64,000 bases of DNA, from the NCBI GenBank assembly GCA_020635695.1, contig JACJZH010000003.1, forward strand, positions 390,460-454,459. Reading direction: 5' to 3'. The stretch comes from Flavobacteriales bacterium. GTDB taxonomy: Bacteria; Bacteroidota; Bacteroidia; Flavobacteriales_F; PHOS-HE28. Shown here piece by piece: positions 31,496 to 41,038 of the stretch. The position numbers and the translations under genes were made by a program. The notes beneath the pieces were generated by a model. The model was not told where the DNA came from, made no database searches, and saw only the letters and a list, made by a program, of their open reading frames with translations. Numbering within the stretch: the first letter of the stretch is position 1; each line of letters starts with the position of its first letter.

Positions 31496-32542
31496 TTAGA
31501 GACTGATGCTCAGGCCGATGCTGTGCACCCCGGAGAAGGGGTTGGTGGCCCGGTATCCGTAATCGATGGCGAAGGCCGACTGTTTCTCGTTGCCGAAGGG
31601 CAGGTCCACGCTGATCCCTCCGGAGGGGCCGGTGAACACGGTGGCGCGCTCATCCTCATTGGTCACACCATCCTCCCACAGATAGCCGCCCCGGATGTGG
31701 AACATCTTCTTGAAGGCATACTCCACGCCCACGGCGATCTGGTCGCGGGTGAAGGAGTTGGAGGTGAAATTGGCCGCCAGGGTCATCCGGTGGACCTCCG
31801 TGAAGTGGAAGTCATAGCTGGCCCCGATGTTCAACAGGGAGGGCAGTTCGAAGCGCTCGGACCGTTGCTCCAGGGTGAGCTGGTCACTGCCGGTCACCAA
31901 GAGCCCTTGCACGGACATCCCGTCCCCTTCGAAGGCCATGGGCGGACCCACGTTCTTCAGGGCGATGCCGAAATGGACATTGTCCTGGGGACCGGTCACG
32001 TAGTGGATGCCGGCATCGAAGGCCACCCCTTGGGAGCGGATGTTCGCGATGCTCTCGGAGATCACACGGACCAGCAGGCCACCGTAGATGCTGTTCGAGA
32101 ACTCCTTCGAATAGGCGATCCCGATGTTGGCCAGGTTGGGGCGGAACGTGCCCTGTCCACCTTCGGGAAGGTCCACCGTGGTGACGGGGAGATCACCGAA
32201 GGAAAGCACCGTGGCACTGATACCGATCACACCCGACCCGATCTTCTGACCGAACCCGAAGGAGTTGATACCGACCCCGGAACCCTCCAGCCAACGCGTG
32301 TTGGTGAAGACGAGTTCCGTCTTGCGGACCCGCGACAGACCGGCGATGTTGCCGAACATGGCCTCCACACCCTGGAGGTCGGCCGTGTTGGCCAGGCTCC
32401 AGCCACTGCTTCTGGCCCAGGGGTTGATCAAGAGCTGGGTGGCGCCAGCAGCGCCGGCCCGATCGGGATTCCCTGCCAGTACCGGAGCCGTCATCATCAG
32501 GCTCGTGGCCAGCACGGCGATCGCTCGTTGCATCTTCTTCAT
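31496..32542 (-). CDS. PorV/PorQ family outer-membrane protein
   Basis: 348-aa beta-barrel protein with a signal peptide (MKKMQRAIAVLATSLMMTAPVLA). The N-terminal sequence GNPDRAGAAGATQLLINPWARSSGWSLANTADLQGVEAMFGN and the VGVEYAFKKMFHIRGGYLWEDG strand near the end match the PorV/PorQ family, outer-membrane partners of the type IX secretion system. It is the last gene of a three-gene set with a giant secreted protein and a TonB receptor, 30 bases after the former. Whether it is the general PorV shuttle or a dedicated paralogue for its neighbour cannot be decided. Start taken at 32542, after an upstream in-frame ATG that lacks a signal peptide. Confidence 0.85.
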   Translation of the reverse strand: MKKMQRAIAVLATSLMMTAPVLAGNPDRAGAAGATQLLINPWARSSGWSLANTADLQGVEAMFGNIAGLSRVRKTELVFTNTRWLEGSGVGINSFGFGQKIGSGVIGISATVLSFGDLPVTTVDLPEGGQGTFRPNLANIGIAYSKEFSNSIYGGLLVRVISESIANIRSQGVAFDAGIHYVTGPQDNVHFGIALKNVGPPMAFEGDGMSVQGLLVTGSDQLTLEQRSERFELPSLLNIGASYDFHFTEVHRMTLAANFTSNSFTRDQIAVGVEYAFKKMFHIRGGYLWEDGVTNEDERATVFTGPSGGISVDLPFGNEKQSAFAIDYGYRATNPFSGVHSIGLSISL

Positions 32543-32572
32543 GTTGAGATCTTCACGTAACCTGCTCACGCA

Positions 32573-35500
32573 TCAGAAGTTCTGGAGGTCCACCGGACGG
32601 AGCGCACCGAACCATTTCACCACGCGCTCGCACACTCCGGGCACGTCCACATGGCAGATGTAGACACCACCCGCGATGGGCACATTGCTTTCGTTCTTCA
32701 GGTCCCAGTCCAGGAAGGTCAGGTCATTGTCCTTCCTGTAGCGCCGGACCAGCGTACCGCTCACGTTGTAGATGCTGATCGTACAACGCTGCGGCAGGTT
32801 GATGAACTTCACCCGGTTGTCCAACCGGTTGGTCTCATACCCGCTGTACCCGTAATAGGGGTTCGGAACGACGTCGATCAGGTCACAGGCGCTCTCCGCC
32901 ACGTCGACCTGCATGGTCTGGGTGGCCAGCGAACCGCTGTTGAACGCATAGAGACCCAGACCACCGTTGCGTGACGGCGCGATCGTGGGCTGATAGCCGG
33001 GATACGGCTCCACGTACTCCTCGTACGGCTTCTCCACGCTCAACCGGATGCGCACCTCACTGGGGACCAGGCCGTCCTGCGGCGAGAGCATGCTGTAGCC
33101 TGGTGCGCACATGGCACCGCTCACCCAGGTACAGGCCCGGAACACCCGGATGTAGCTGGTCGTGCTGCCCGTGTTCAATTCCTGGTACAGGAAACGGCCC
33201 TCATCGTATTGGGGCATGCGGGTATCATTGGCGGCCTCCCGACGGTCGTTCCGGAACACATAGATCCAGTGGTTGCCACCGAACACGGCGCCACCCAGGT
33301 CCGTGATCAACTGATCGGTCGGGTTGAAGATCATGTCACGCCCAATGGCGCCTCCCCAGAAGCTGTTCTCCGAGAAGGCCATGTTCAGGCGCTCACCCGA
33401 TTCCAGGTCGATGGCATAGCCCGGGAACCACCCCATGCCTTCAGGCTGTTCGCCGTTCAACGTGGCCTCCGCCTCATTGCATCCAGGCTGTCCGGAGGGG
33501 ATCCCGTTCTTGTCCACGCTCGGGAAGGGCCGCAGGTCCATCTTGTCGGCACCATCAGCGGCCAGGACCGGGTTCTCCTCGTTCTCCAACACACCGGCAC
33601 GGGTCCACTTGTTCTTGTCCGGGGTCAGCACCACCAGCGTGCTGCTGATGTTGTTGATCTTGGCGATGTTGATCGTGGAGAGCACGCGCGGAGCACCGGG
33701 CTGGAACGCCGTATCACCGCACAAGGGCCAGGGTGCCCAGGTGCCACCAGCAGGTGCACCCACGTTGGTCCACAGGTCCGTGGGAAGCACGTTCTCGTAC
33801 ACCTCGTCATCGTCCTTGCCCAGGTAATCGTTGAAGGAGTTGCCGTCCTCGTTCGACGTACCGGAGCGGATCCAGTTGAAGAAGCTCTGGTCCTCTCCAT
33901 CGGGAACACCGGTCAGCCAGGGCTCTCCCGTGAAGGTCACCTCGGCCCCCAGGAAGGCCGTGAAATCCCCGTCGTACAGGCGCTGCTCAATGGTCACCGA
34001 CAGACCCCAATCGAGGATCAGCTGCTCATTGCGTACCTCGATGGTGCGGTCACTGTAGACCGTTCCGGGCCCACCCGTCGCGGCCGAATCCAGGTTCACC
34101 AGTTTCCAGCGGGTATCGAGCAATTCATCCGGATCATCGGTGGCCGTGCTGTCCTGGAACCACAGCTCGAAGCGGGCTGCAGGCACCTTCAGCGGATCGA
34201 CCACCTGGATGCGCACCGGGCCCATATCGGTCCGGTACTTCAGCTCATCCTGACGCCAGGGAGAACCGTTCATGATCAGGTCCACCGTCGCCTCGGACAG
34301 GTCGACTTCCTGACCGCCGTTGCCCTGACCTTCAAGGCGGGTGATCTGGAACTGATCGCCGTAGTCCGCCGTCTGATAGGTACCGCCGTTCTCCGGAGCG
34401 GGCTTGTGCGGAATGCCCACATAGGAACGGATGGAACCGGAGGCTGCCTTACGGCCGGCCAGGTACGGGAACGGCTGCCCGGTGAGGAGGCTCGAGTTGT
34501 AGTCCTCGTAGTTGTTGTAGGCGTAGGCCAGGCAGATGAAGTAGTAGCTCTTGAAGTTGACCAGGCGCGGATCGCTGCCCGTGGCGAACAGGTCGGTGCT
34601 GATGCGCACCGAATGACGGATGCCTTCGTCCGCGCCGTTCACCATCTCCGTGGGCACCGGCAGGTTGATCTGCGGGTCCTGGATGTAGTTCACGATCTGT
34701 CCGATGCCGTCCTCCACGTCGCACTGGAACACCAGGCGGGCCTGGTTCACATCACCCAGGTCTGCCACGCTCACGTCCTCGTTGGCCACCTGATAAAGCT
34801 GGTAACCTTGGAAGTTGTACGTGCGGTCGGAGGCCGATTCCGGGATCGTGGGGTCCACCTGCTCGTACTCCTCGTTGATGTTGTTGCCCTGCGGATTGTC
34901 GATGTACACGATCAATTCGCGGTCCAGTTCCTGGATGGCGATGTCCGGGGCGTCCGGACCGTCCAGGATCTGGAAGCAGTTGTCGAAGAGCGACTGGGCC
35001 TTGTCGTCGGCTTTCCGCACCTCGTTCACGCTCTCGAAGGGACCTCCTCCGGGAGCACGGGCCCACACGACGCCCACCGTCACGTTGTTGAACGCACCCG
35101 GCTCCAGCGTGAAGGGGCCGGCGCTTTGGATGAAGCGACGATCGTCAGGGTCGTTACCCTCGGATTCCTCCGTCCAAACGTCCCCTTGAACGGCCCCGCC
35201 GGTACCCCAGCCAAGCGGGTCGCTGTCGCCAGGGAACATGTAGAATGCCGGCGTGTTCGGGTCGGCGTCCGGGTCCGAGATGTGGCCCGTGCCCCCGTAC
35301 AGGTTCGGGGAATTGTCCTTCCAGATGGCACGCAGGTAGTTGTAGTACTGGATGGCCACGGACGGGTCACCGGTGACACCGCTGTTGTTGTTGTGGTACA
35401 GGAAGGCGCGCATGCCGAAGCGCTCGTTGTCCTCCACACCATCGCCATAGCCGATACCGATGCCCTTGTAGGGAATGCCCAGCGAGTCCACCGCATCGCC

Positions 35501-36652
35501 GATGTTGGTCGTCAATGGGTTGTCGATGTTGTCATAATCCTGGAACGGACCTTCGAAGAAGTCCACACCGATCGCAGGCGGCTGCAGGCCATAGCCCGGG
35601 TACCCGTTGCAGCCTTCATCGTTGTTGTCACCGTTGTAGCCGTACCCGAGTCCGCGCTGCACGTCGCAACCGACGAAATCATCATCCGAACAACCGAGGT
35701 CCACGTCCACCCACTGTCCGAAGTAGGTGTTCAGCAGGGTCTGTGTACCCTGGTTGATCAGCACATAGTTGTAGAAGGTCATGTTGTTGACCTCGTCGTT
35801 CGTGCTGAAGGCGAAAGCCTGCGCACGGATCTCCATGCCGATCGGCAGACCGCCGGATTCCGTATGGGCGTTCCCTTTGTCGTTGAACACCCACCAGATG
35901 TTCTCGTCACCGAACAGGGGCACGGGATCCTCCCGGAACTTGTTCTTGCAGTCGATCACTCCGTCCAGGTCGTAACCGGGGTAGTCACCGTCCGTGGGCT
36001 GGTAGTCACCATCCCCATTGTAATCGAAGAACGGCGCCAGATAGAGGGACTGGCCCAGGGCCACGTTCCCGATGGCAGGCCATTCGAAGAACACCGGAGG
36101 GATCGTGTAGCCGTCCTCGAAGATGTCGTTCACCTCACAATCCGGATCGTTCAGGCAGGTGAAATAGACATCGTGCAGCTGGGCGTCCTGTCGCCGGGTC
36201 TTCCAGGTGCGGTCGAACGCGATGCAGGTCTCGGACGTGACGGAAGCATCACCGGTCGTGGTCAACGGACCCGGCCAGTAGTCGTTACCCACCTGGCGGA
36301 AGCGCACGGCAGCCAGCTTCAACTGGTTGTCGGGCGAGAATCCACCCATCCAGAGGGCCCCGGCAAAGAGCGAGTGGGCCCCGGAACGGTCCGGGGTCTT
36401 CGGCACTTCATAGGCGGGTCCACCGGGAGAGCTCCGGCGCTGCCACATGTTGCCACCCGTCTCGATCTGGGTACGCACGTTGTTCAGTTCCAACTCCGCA
36501 ATGGCCGTGGAAGGCGAACAGCCAGCGCCTTTCGGCTGTGCCGATGCCCTGTTGCCCGCTTGCTCCGAGCGACCATCCTTGTGTTCTCGGGCCTGGACGC
36601 CAAGCGTGAGCAGGAGCGCCAGTGGGATCGCGATCGTTCTGGTAAGGTTCAT
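32573..36652 (-). CDS. Giant secreted protein with FlgD-like/type IX C-terminal region
   Basis: 1359-aa exported protein. A signal peptide (MNLTRTIAIPLALLLTLGVQA) is followed by a Cys-containing beta-rich body with many Asp/Asn/Gly loops (DYNGDGDYQPTDGDYPGYDLDG, GYGYNGDNNDEGCNGYPGYG) that look Ca2+-binding. The last ~100 residues (VVPNPYYGYSGYE, RVKFINLPQRCTISIYNVSGTLVRRYRKD, VPIAGGVYICHVD) are the FlgD-like fold related to type IX sorting domains. Between a TonB receptor (35 bases upstream) and a PorV-like gene, it is probably a surface protein assembled with them. No enzyme signature is seen. An in-frame ATG at 36670 is an alternative start. Confidence 0.8.
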   Translation of the reverse strand: MNLTRTIAIPLALLLTLGVQAREHKDGRSEQAGNRASAQPKGAGCSPSTAIAELELNNVRTQIETGGNMWQRRSSPGGPAYEVPKTPDRSGAHSLFAGALWMGGFSPDNQLKLAAVRFRQVGNDYWPGPLTTTGDASVTSETCIAFDRTWKTRRQDAQLHDVYFTCLNDPDCEVNDIFEDGYTIPPVFFEWPAIGNVALGQSLYLAPFFDYNGDGDYQPTDGDYPGYDLDGVIDCKNKFREDPVPLFGDENIWWVFNDKGNAHTESGGLPIGMEIRAQAFAFSTNDEVNNMTFYNYVLINQGTQTLLNTYFGQWVDVDLGCSDDDFVGCDVQRGLGYGYNGDNNDEGCNGYPGYGLQPPAIGVDFFEGPFQDYDNIDNPLTTNIGDAVDSLGIPYKGIGIGYGDGVEDNERFGMRAFLYHNNNSGVTGDPSVAIQYYNYLRAIWKDNSPNLYGGTGHISDPDADPNTPAFYMFPGDSDPLGWGTGGAVQGDVWTEESEGNDPDDRRFIQSAGPFTLEPGAFNNVTVGVVWARAPGGGPFESVNEVRKADDKAQSLFDNCFQILDGPDAPDIAIQELDRELIVYIDNPQGNNINEEYEQVDPTIPESASDRTYNFQGYQLYQVANEDVSVADLGDVNQARLVFQCDVEDGIGQIVNYIQDPQINLPVPTEMVNGADEGIRHSVRISTDLFATGSDPRLVNFKSYYFICLAYAYNNYEDYNSSLLTGQPFPYLAGRKAASGSIRSYVGIPHKPAPENGGTYQTADYGDQFQITRLEGQGNGGQEVDLSEATVDLIMNGSPWRQDELKYRTDMGPVRIQVVDPLKVPAARFELWFQDSTATDDPDELLDTRWKLVNLDSAATGGPGTVYSDRTIEVRNEQLILDWGLSVTIEQRLYDGDFTAFLGAEVTFTGEPWLTGVPDGEDQSFFNWIRSGTSNEDGNSFNDYLGKDDDEVYENVLPTDLWTNVGAPAGGTWAPWPLCGDTAFQPGAPRVLSTINIAKINNISSTLVVLTPDKNKWTRAGVLENEENPVLAADGADKMDLRPFPSVDKNGIPSGQPGCNEAEATLNGEQPEGMGWFPGYAIDLESGERLNMAFSENSFWGGAIGRDMIFNPTDQLITDLGGAVFGGNHWIYVFRNDRREAANDTRMPQYDEGRFLYQELNTGSTTSYIRVFRACTWVSGAMCAPGYSMLSPQDGLVPSEVRIRLSVEKPYEEYVEPYPGYQPTIAPSRNGGLGLYAFNSGSLATQTMQVDVAESACDLIDVVPNPYYGYSGYETNRLDNRVKFINLPQRCTISIYNVSGTLVRRYRKDNDLTFLDWDLKNESNVPIAGGVYICHVDVPGVCERVVKWFGALRPVDLQNF

Positions 36653-36686
36653 GCGATCGATGCCTTTCATGTTGAGCTGGCGGTGT

Positions 36687-39600
36687 TTAGAAATCGAAAC
36701 GCACACCGAGGCGAATGGTGCGCGGAGCCCCATAGAAGAACGGGTTGTCCACCTTCAGGGCATAAAGTTCACGGTAGGATTGCGGATCGGTCTGGAGGTC
36801 GATCTCGTTCTGGAAGTCAGGTGCGGCCAGGTAGCCGTCGTCGTCCGGGGAACCGGTGTACCGCCAGACACCCGTGATGTTCTGGGTGTTGAACACGTTG
36901 GTCACCAGCAGATAGATGTTCAGGTTGGCCGAACGCGCCTTGTCGCCGTCCTTGCCTCCGAAGGAAAGGGGCACATCGCGATCCAACTGCAGGTCCGTGG
37001 TGAACTGCCACGGCAACCGGCTGCCGTTGATGGAGCCCTCGAGGCGGCTCTGGCCGATGCCAGCACCTTCGTTCACCACACGGCTGCTCGCGCTGTACGG
37101 GATACCACTGCCGAGGATGTTCACCACGTTCAGACCGGTGCGCTGGAAGATCGGCTTGCCGAAGAGCATGGGACCGTTGTAGTCCTTGCCGTCCCCATAG
37201 CGGAAGTCGAAGGTGGCCTGCACCCGGTGGCGCTGGTCGTAGTTCAGCGGGTTGATGGTGCGCAGGTTGTTCTGGCCCGCATTGATCAGGCTCAAGCTCG
37301 TGTTGGGGTCGGACCCGGTACCATCGGCGAACTGCAGCGTGTAGCTGGCCTTCAACCAGACGTTGCCCGTGCGGCGCAGGTCGTAGGTCAGGGTCAGGCC
37401 CTTCACCGTACCGAAGTCGAAGTTGTCGTAGGTACGATAGCTCACCGGCCAGGCCTCCGTCACGTTCCGGATCTGGATCTGGTCGCGCAGCTCACGATAG
37501 AAGGCCGCGATCTTCAAGGAAGAGGACTTGGACAGCACCTGCTGGAAGCCCAGTTCGTAGTCGATCGTTTTCGTCGGGCTCAGGTTCGGGTTGTTCAGGA
37601 TGGCGTTGGTGTTCTCGATGTACGCGTACCCGAGCAGGTCCAGGCGCCCGGCACTGGTCGGACGCTGGGTCAGCACATCATAGTGCGCGAAGAACACCGC
37701 CTCGTCGGAGATCGGGAAGGAGAACGCGATCCGGGGCATCACATTGACCACGGGCTTGTAGTCCTCGAACGCTTCGCGGCGCAGCTTCGACCCTGGCAGG
37801 CTGCCGTCCGGATCGGTGTCATAGTCCACCAGATAGGGAGCGATGCCTTCGGCCGTCCGAAGCACACGCGGGTCGCTCAGCACAGCGCCCTGGGCATTGT
37901 ACCAGGTGTCGCCATCGCGATAACCGACCACCGAGGTGGGGCTGTTGATGTTGTCCACGTACACCACGAAGTCGTCGCCGATGTTCCCCGGACGGTTGGC
38001 CAGTTCACCCGCCACTGCGGAGTTCGGCACGGCGGAACCCGCCGTGTAGGCCGGGCGCCAGAGGTAGGGATCGCTCAGCACGTTCTGGTTCGCATCCCAG
38101 CGGTCCACGCGCACACCCACGTTGAAGATGATGTCGTCGAACGCGAACTTGTCCATGACGTAACCGGCCATGTAGATGGGCTGGTACGGGGCCTGGACGC
38201 GCGTGAACTGACCATCCTCCTGCTCCAGGAAGAAATCGTCGAAGCTCGGACGGCCGGTGATCTTGTTACCCCGGTGATCGTAACCGTAGTAGTTCACGAT
38301 GCCCTGACCGAAGTTCAGCAGCTCATCGGCACTGAACATGTCGATCGAGTAGACCGACGGGGCCAGTGCGTCCACGTCCACGAAATCGGTTCCCCGGACG
38401 TCCAGGCCGAGCGCTTCACGCAGGTTGGCATCGAAGTACGTCTGGTCGTCGCCCACCAGACGGTCGTAGGTGATGAAGGGGATCGTGCCCAGCAGGTACG
38501 TGACCGTTGAATCGCTGCGGTCCAGTTCCTGAAGGTGGAAGTTGGCCAGCTGCCTGGCCCGGGTCCACAGACCGGCGGGGGCCAGGTTGTAATTGCGCTG
38601 GGTCAGTTGCTCGTACTCGACCCCGATGCTGACCGCATGCTCGCCGATGTCCGCGGAACCGATCGCGGAGATCCGGATCTGGTCCGTCTGGAAACGCCTG
38701 AACTCGCCTCCGTTGGGATCATCGATGAGGCCGATGTTGTTCCACAGACCATACAGGCTTGCCGGACGATCGCCGTTCAGCAGACCGTTCCGGGCACGGA
38801 TCTCGTTGAAGTTCGAGTATGGCCCGGGCTCACCTCCACCGAAGATGTTGAACGGCTGTTGCTCGAAGAGCTGGAAGTACTGCGTGCCGTAAGCGGTCAG
38901 TTCGGGGTTCACCGTACCCGGGCTGAAGGTGACCAAGGTGTCCATGAATCCGTCCTGGACGAAGGCCTGACGGGCACCGTCGTAGGTGAAATTGTCCATC
39001 CGGTACGTGTCGTACCTACCGATGTAACCGTAGTCGAACAGGTTCTCACCATGCTCGGGGTCCTCGACCTTCTGCTCGCGCTTGGAGTAGTCCACCTGGA
39101 TGGTGTAGAAGGCATTGCGGATGGCGGAACGGTCCTCCTCTCCGTCCTCCTGACGGGCATTGAACCGCTGGGTGAACTTCCCGAACACGCGCCAGGTCAG
39201 GTCCTTGTAGCGTGGGTTGTTGTCGGCGTTCAGCAGCGAGTTGTTGCGCCAGAAGAGCTGGCGGTCATCGTAGTCCACCGATCCCCCGAACGTCAGGTTG
39301 ATCGTGGGCGTGGTGGTGATGTCCAGCTTACCCGCTGCCAGGTAGGAGGTCCGGGCGGCGTTCTGCCGGGTCTTCAGGGTCTCGATATCGGACTCCCGGA
39401 GGTAGTCACTGCTGTAGACCACCGCATCGCTGCCGGCGAGGTCCCGGATCTGCAGCGGATTGGCGAGCAGCTCATCCCGCACCTCGGGCTTCACCCGCAG
39501 GTCACCGGTATAGAGCGGACCACCGTCCTGCACGTTGGTGAACTGACCGGAAAGGAAGAAGCCCATGAGGGGCTTGGTCTTGTTCCCGACGGAATCCTTC

Positions 39601-40427
39601 TGGAAGAAGATCGGGCCGGACAGACTGGCCTCCAGCTGGTTGAAGGCGAACTTGTCCAGACCATAGATGTCCGTGATGTCCTCACCGACCTTGTAGCCCG
39701 AGGTCAGGTAGTCCACACCACCGAAGAAGGTCCGGCTGGGACCCCGGGTGGTGATGTTCACCAGGCCACCGGTCACATCGCCGTAGTTGGCGGGCACCCC
39801 CCCGGTGATCACCTGGACCTCCTCGATGGCGCTCTTGGGCAGGCCCGTGCCAGCACCGGCGGGCACTTTCACCCCATCGATGTAGTAATAGGTATTCTCC
39901 GAGCGTGCTCCACGGATACTGATGCCACCTCCCGTACCGGCATCGCTCGTACCGCCCACGGTGGTGGCGATCGATGCGGCCGAACGGCCCGGCATGCGGG
40001 CGATGTCCTCGCGGGTCACGGTACCACCCGAGGCGCCTCCGTCCTTGTCGATCAGCGGCACGGTGTACTGCACCACCTCGAACTCCGTCAGCTCGATCCC
40101 GGAGGTGAGCTGGATGTCCAGGAAGGTGATCTTGTTGCTGTTGATCACCACGCCCTCCTGGCGCTGCGGCTGATAGCCGACATAACTGACGATCACCGAG
40201 TACGTGCCCGGGGGGATCGGCTTGATGTCGTACTTGCCATCGAAGTCGGAGGTTCCACCGGCCGCCTGCGTGCCTTTGTTGTCCACCACCACGTTCACGA
40301 ACGGAAGTGGTTCACCCGACTCCTTGTCGGTGATCGTTCCGCGGAGGCTACCCGTGCCCACCTGGGCCTGAAGGGTGACCGCACCAATGAACGATAGGAC
40401 AGCTGTGGAGAATAGCCTTCTCACCAT
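36687..40427 (-). CDS. TonB-dependent receptor with carboxypeptidase-regulatory domain
   Basis: 1246-aa outer-membrane receptor. A signal peptide (to about 22) precedes a CarboxypepD_reg-like domain (about 26-105, GSLRGTITDKESGEPLPFVNVVV, DGKYDIKPIPPGTYSV). The plug domain (about 130-240) has SAASIATTVGG, GGGISIRGARSENTYYYIDGVKV and IEEVQVITGGVPANYGDVTGGLVNI. A large barrel ends in IRLGVRFDF with the C-terminal aromatic. No SusD partner is adjacent, so it is not a typical SusC; instead it leads a set with a giant secreted protein and a PorV-like protein. Start chosen at 40427 (MVRRLFST) because it begins the signal peptide. Ligand unknown. Confidence 0.93.
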   Translation of the reverse strand: MVRRLFSTAVLSFIGAVTLQAQVGTGSLRGTITDKESGEPLPFVNVVVDNKGTQAAGGTSDFDGKYDIKPIPPGTYSVIVSYVGYQPQRQEGVVINSNKITFLDIQLTSGIELTEFEVVQYTVPLIDKDGGASGGTVTREDIARMPGRSAASIATTVGGTSDAGTGGGISIRGARSENTYYYIDGVKVPAGAGTGLPKSAIEEVQVITGGVPANYGDVTGGLVNITTRGPSRTFFGGVDYLTSGYKVGEDITDIYGLDKFAFNQLEASLSGPIFFQKDSVGNKTKPLMGFFLSGQFTNVQDGGPLYTGDLRVKPEVRDELLANPLQIRDLAGSDAVVYSSDYLRESDIETLKTRQNAARTSYLAAGKLDITTTPTINLTFGGSVDYDDRQLFWRNNSLLNADNNPRYKDLTWRVFGKFTQRFNARQEDGEEDRSAIRNAFYTIQVDYSKREQKVEDPEHGENLFDYGYIGRYDTYRMDNFTYDGARQAFVQDGFMDTLVTFSPGTVNPELTAYGTQYFQLFEQQPFNIFGGGEPGPYSNFNEIRARNGLLNGDRPASLYGLWNNIGLIDDPNGGEFRRFQTDQIRISAIGSADIGEHAVSIGVEYEQLTQRNYNLAPAGLWTRARQLANFHLQELDRSDSTVTYLLGTIPFITYDRLVGDDQTYFDANLREALGLDVRGTDFVDVDALAPSVYSIDMFSADELLNFGQGIVNYYGYDHRGNKITGRPSFDDFFLEQEDGQFTRVQAPYQPIYMAGYVMDKFAFDDIIFNVGVRVDRWDANQNVLSDPYLWRPAYTAGSAVPNSAVAGELANRPGNIGDDFVVYVDNINSPTSVVGYRDGDTWYNAQGAVLSDPRVLRTAEGIAPYLVDYDTDPDGSLPGSKLRREAFEDYKPVVNVMPRIAFSFPISDEAVFFAHYDVLTQRPTSAGRLDLLGYAYIENTNAILNNPNLSPTKTIDYELGFQQVLSKSSSLKIAAFYRELRDQIQIRNVTEAWPVSYRTYDNFDFGTVKGLTLTYDLRRTGNVWLKASYTLQFADGTGSDPNTSLSLINAGQNNLRTINPLNYDQRHRVQATFDFRYGDGKDYNGPMLFGKPIFQRTGLNVVNILGSGIPYSASSRVVNEGAGIGQSRLEGSINGSRLPWQFTTDLQLDRDVPLSFGGKDGDKARSANLNIYLLVTNVFNTQNITGVWRYTGSPDDDGYLAAPDFQNEIDLQTDPQSYRELYALKVDNPFFYGAPRTIRLGVRFDF

Positions 40428-40472
40428 CAACGAAAGGTTTAACGTTCTGCGTCTCTGCGCAACGAGGGGCGG

Positions 40473-40480
40473 TAAAGATA
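40473..40480 (-). promoter_or_regulatory. Possible -7 element for the TonB receptor set
   Basis: The minus strand reads TATCTTTA, one change from TAnnTTTG, 45 nt before the receptor start. Nothing else recognisable lies between 40428 and 40677. Confidence 0.45.
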
Positions 40481-40677
40481 GAAAGATCCCGGTATCGCAA
40501 TACCTTCGGAAAGCCGCGCCAGACGGACCTTTCCGGAGGACCGCCCACCGGGGCCGTCCACGGGCGGGCACTGGATCGCTTCACCTGGGATCAACATGGG
40601 GGCAAGATATCGAACCAAGGGCGCCATCATGCAAATCCGATCCGCCAACCCTGGCCCCGACTATACAAGTCCCAACC

Positions 40678-40971
40678 CTAGTGCCGGGTCCCGAACAGAC
40701 GTTGCAGGAAAGGGTCCCGATGCCGGTCCGACCCTCCTTTGTCCGCTCGTTTGTTGTGGCGCTTGATCCGCTTGCGCGTCGCCTTGTCCTGCAGCTCCAG
40801 ATGCCTCTTGCGCTTCTCCTTCTCCACCTGCTTCTGGGCCTTCTTCCGTTCCTTCTCCTTCTTGGCCTGCACCTTCTCCTGCTGCTTCATGGTCATGCCT
40901 TCCTGGGCTGAGACCATGACCGGAACACCAGCCAGGCCGACCGCGATCAATAGGTACCTGAACACGCGCAT
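40678..40971 (-). CDS. Small exported Lys/Arg-rich coiled-coil protein
   Basis: 97-aa protein. The N-terminal 23 residues (MRVFRYLLIAVGLAGVPVMVSAQ) are a clear signal peptide. The rest is almost entirely charged, dominated by Lys, Arg, Glu and Gln in an alpha-helical, coiled-coil pattern (QQEKVQAKKEKERKKAQKQV). Such short basic exported proteins recur in Bacteroidota, but I know no function. A TACCTTCG promoter element ends 6 nt before its ATG. The signal peptide and dedicated promoter argue that it is real. Confidence 0.72.
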   Translation of the reverse strand: MRVFRYLLIAVGLAGVPVMVSAQEGMTMKQQEKVQAKKEKERKKAQKQVEKEKRKRHLELQDKATRKRIKRHNKRADKGGSDRHRDPFLQRLFGTRH

Positions 40972-40977
40972 ATGGAC

Positions 40978-40985
40978 CGAAGGTA
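40978..40985 (-). promoter_or_regulatory. -7 element 6 nt before the small basic protein
   Basis: The minus strand reads TACCTTCG. The gap to the ATG at 40971 is 6 nt. A plus-strand element of identical sequence lies at 41009-41016. Confidence 0.55.
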
Positions 40986-41008
40986 AGGCCGCCCCGGTGC
41001 CTCCTGCC

Positions 41009-41016
41009 TACCTTCG
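41009..41016 (+). promoter_or_regulatory. -7 element for the Rieske-like lipoprotein gene
   Basis: TACCTTCG, 22 nt before the ATG at 41039; divergent to the minus-strand element 24 bases away. Confidence 0.5.
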
Positions 41017-41038
41017 CCTTTCCGGTCCATCGATCACC

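Noticed and set aside
33209..36877. 1222-codon plus-strand open frame opposite the giant secreted protein
   Set aside because: A codon-bias shadow without signal peptide, domain or promoter. The minus-strand protein has a signal peptide and a C-terminal sorting-type domain.
38535..40397. 620-codon plus-strand open frame opposite the large TonB receptor
   Set aside because: Shadow of the receptor gene; composition not protein-like.
36687..40427. SusC of a polysaccharide-utilisation locus
   Set aside because: No SusD, no glycoside hydrolases nearby; partners are a PorV-like and a giant secreted protein.
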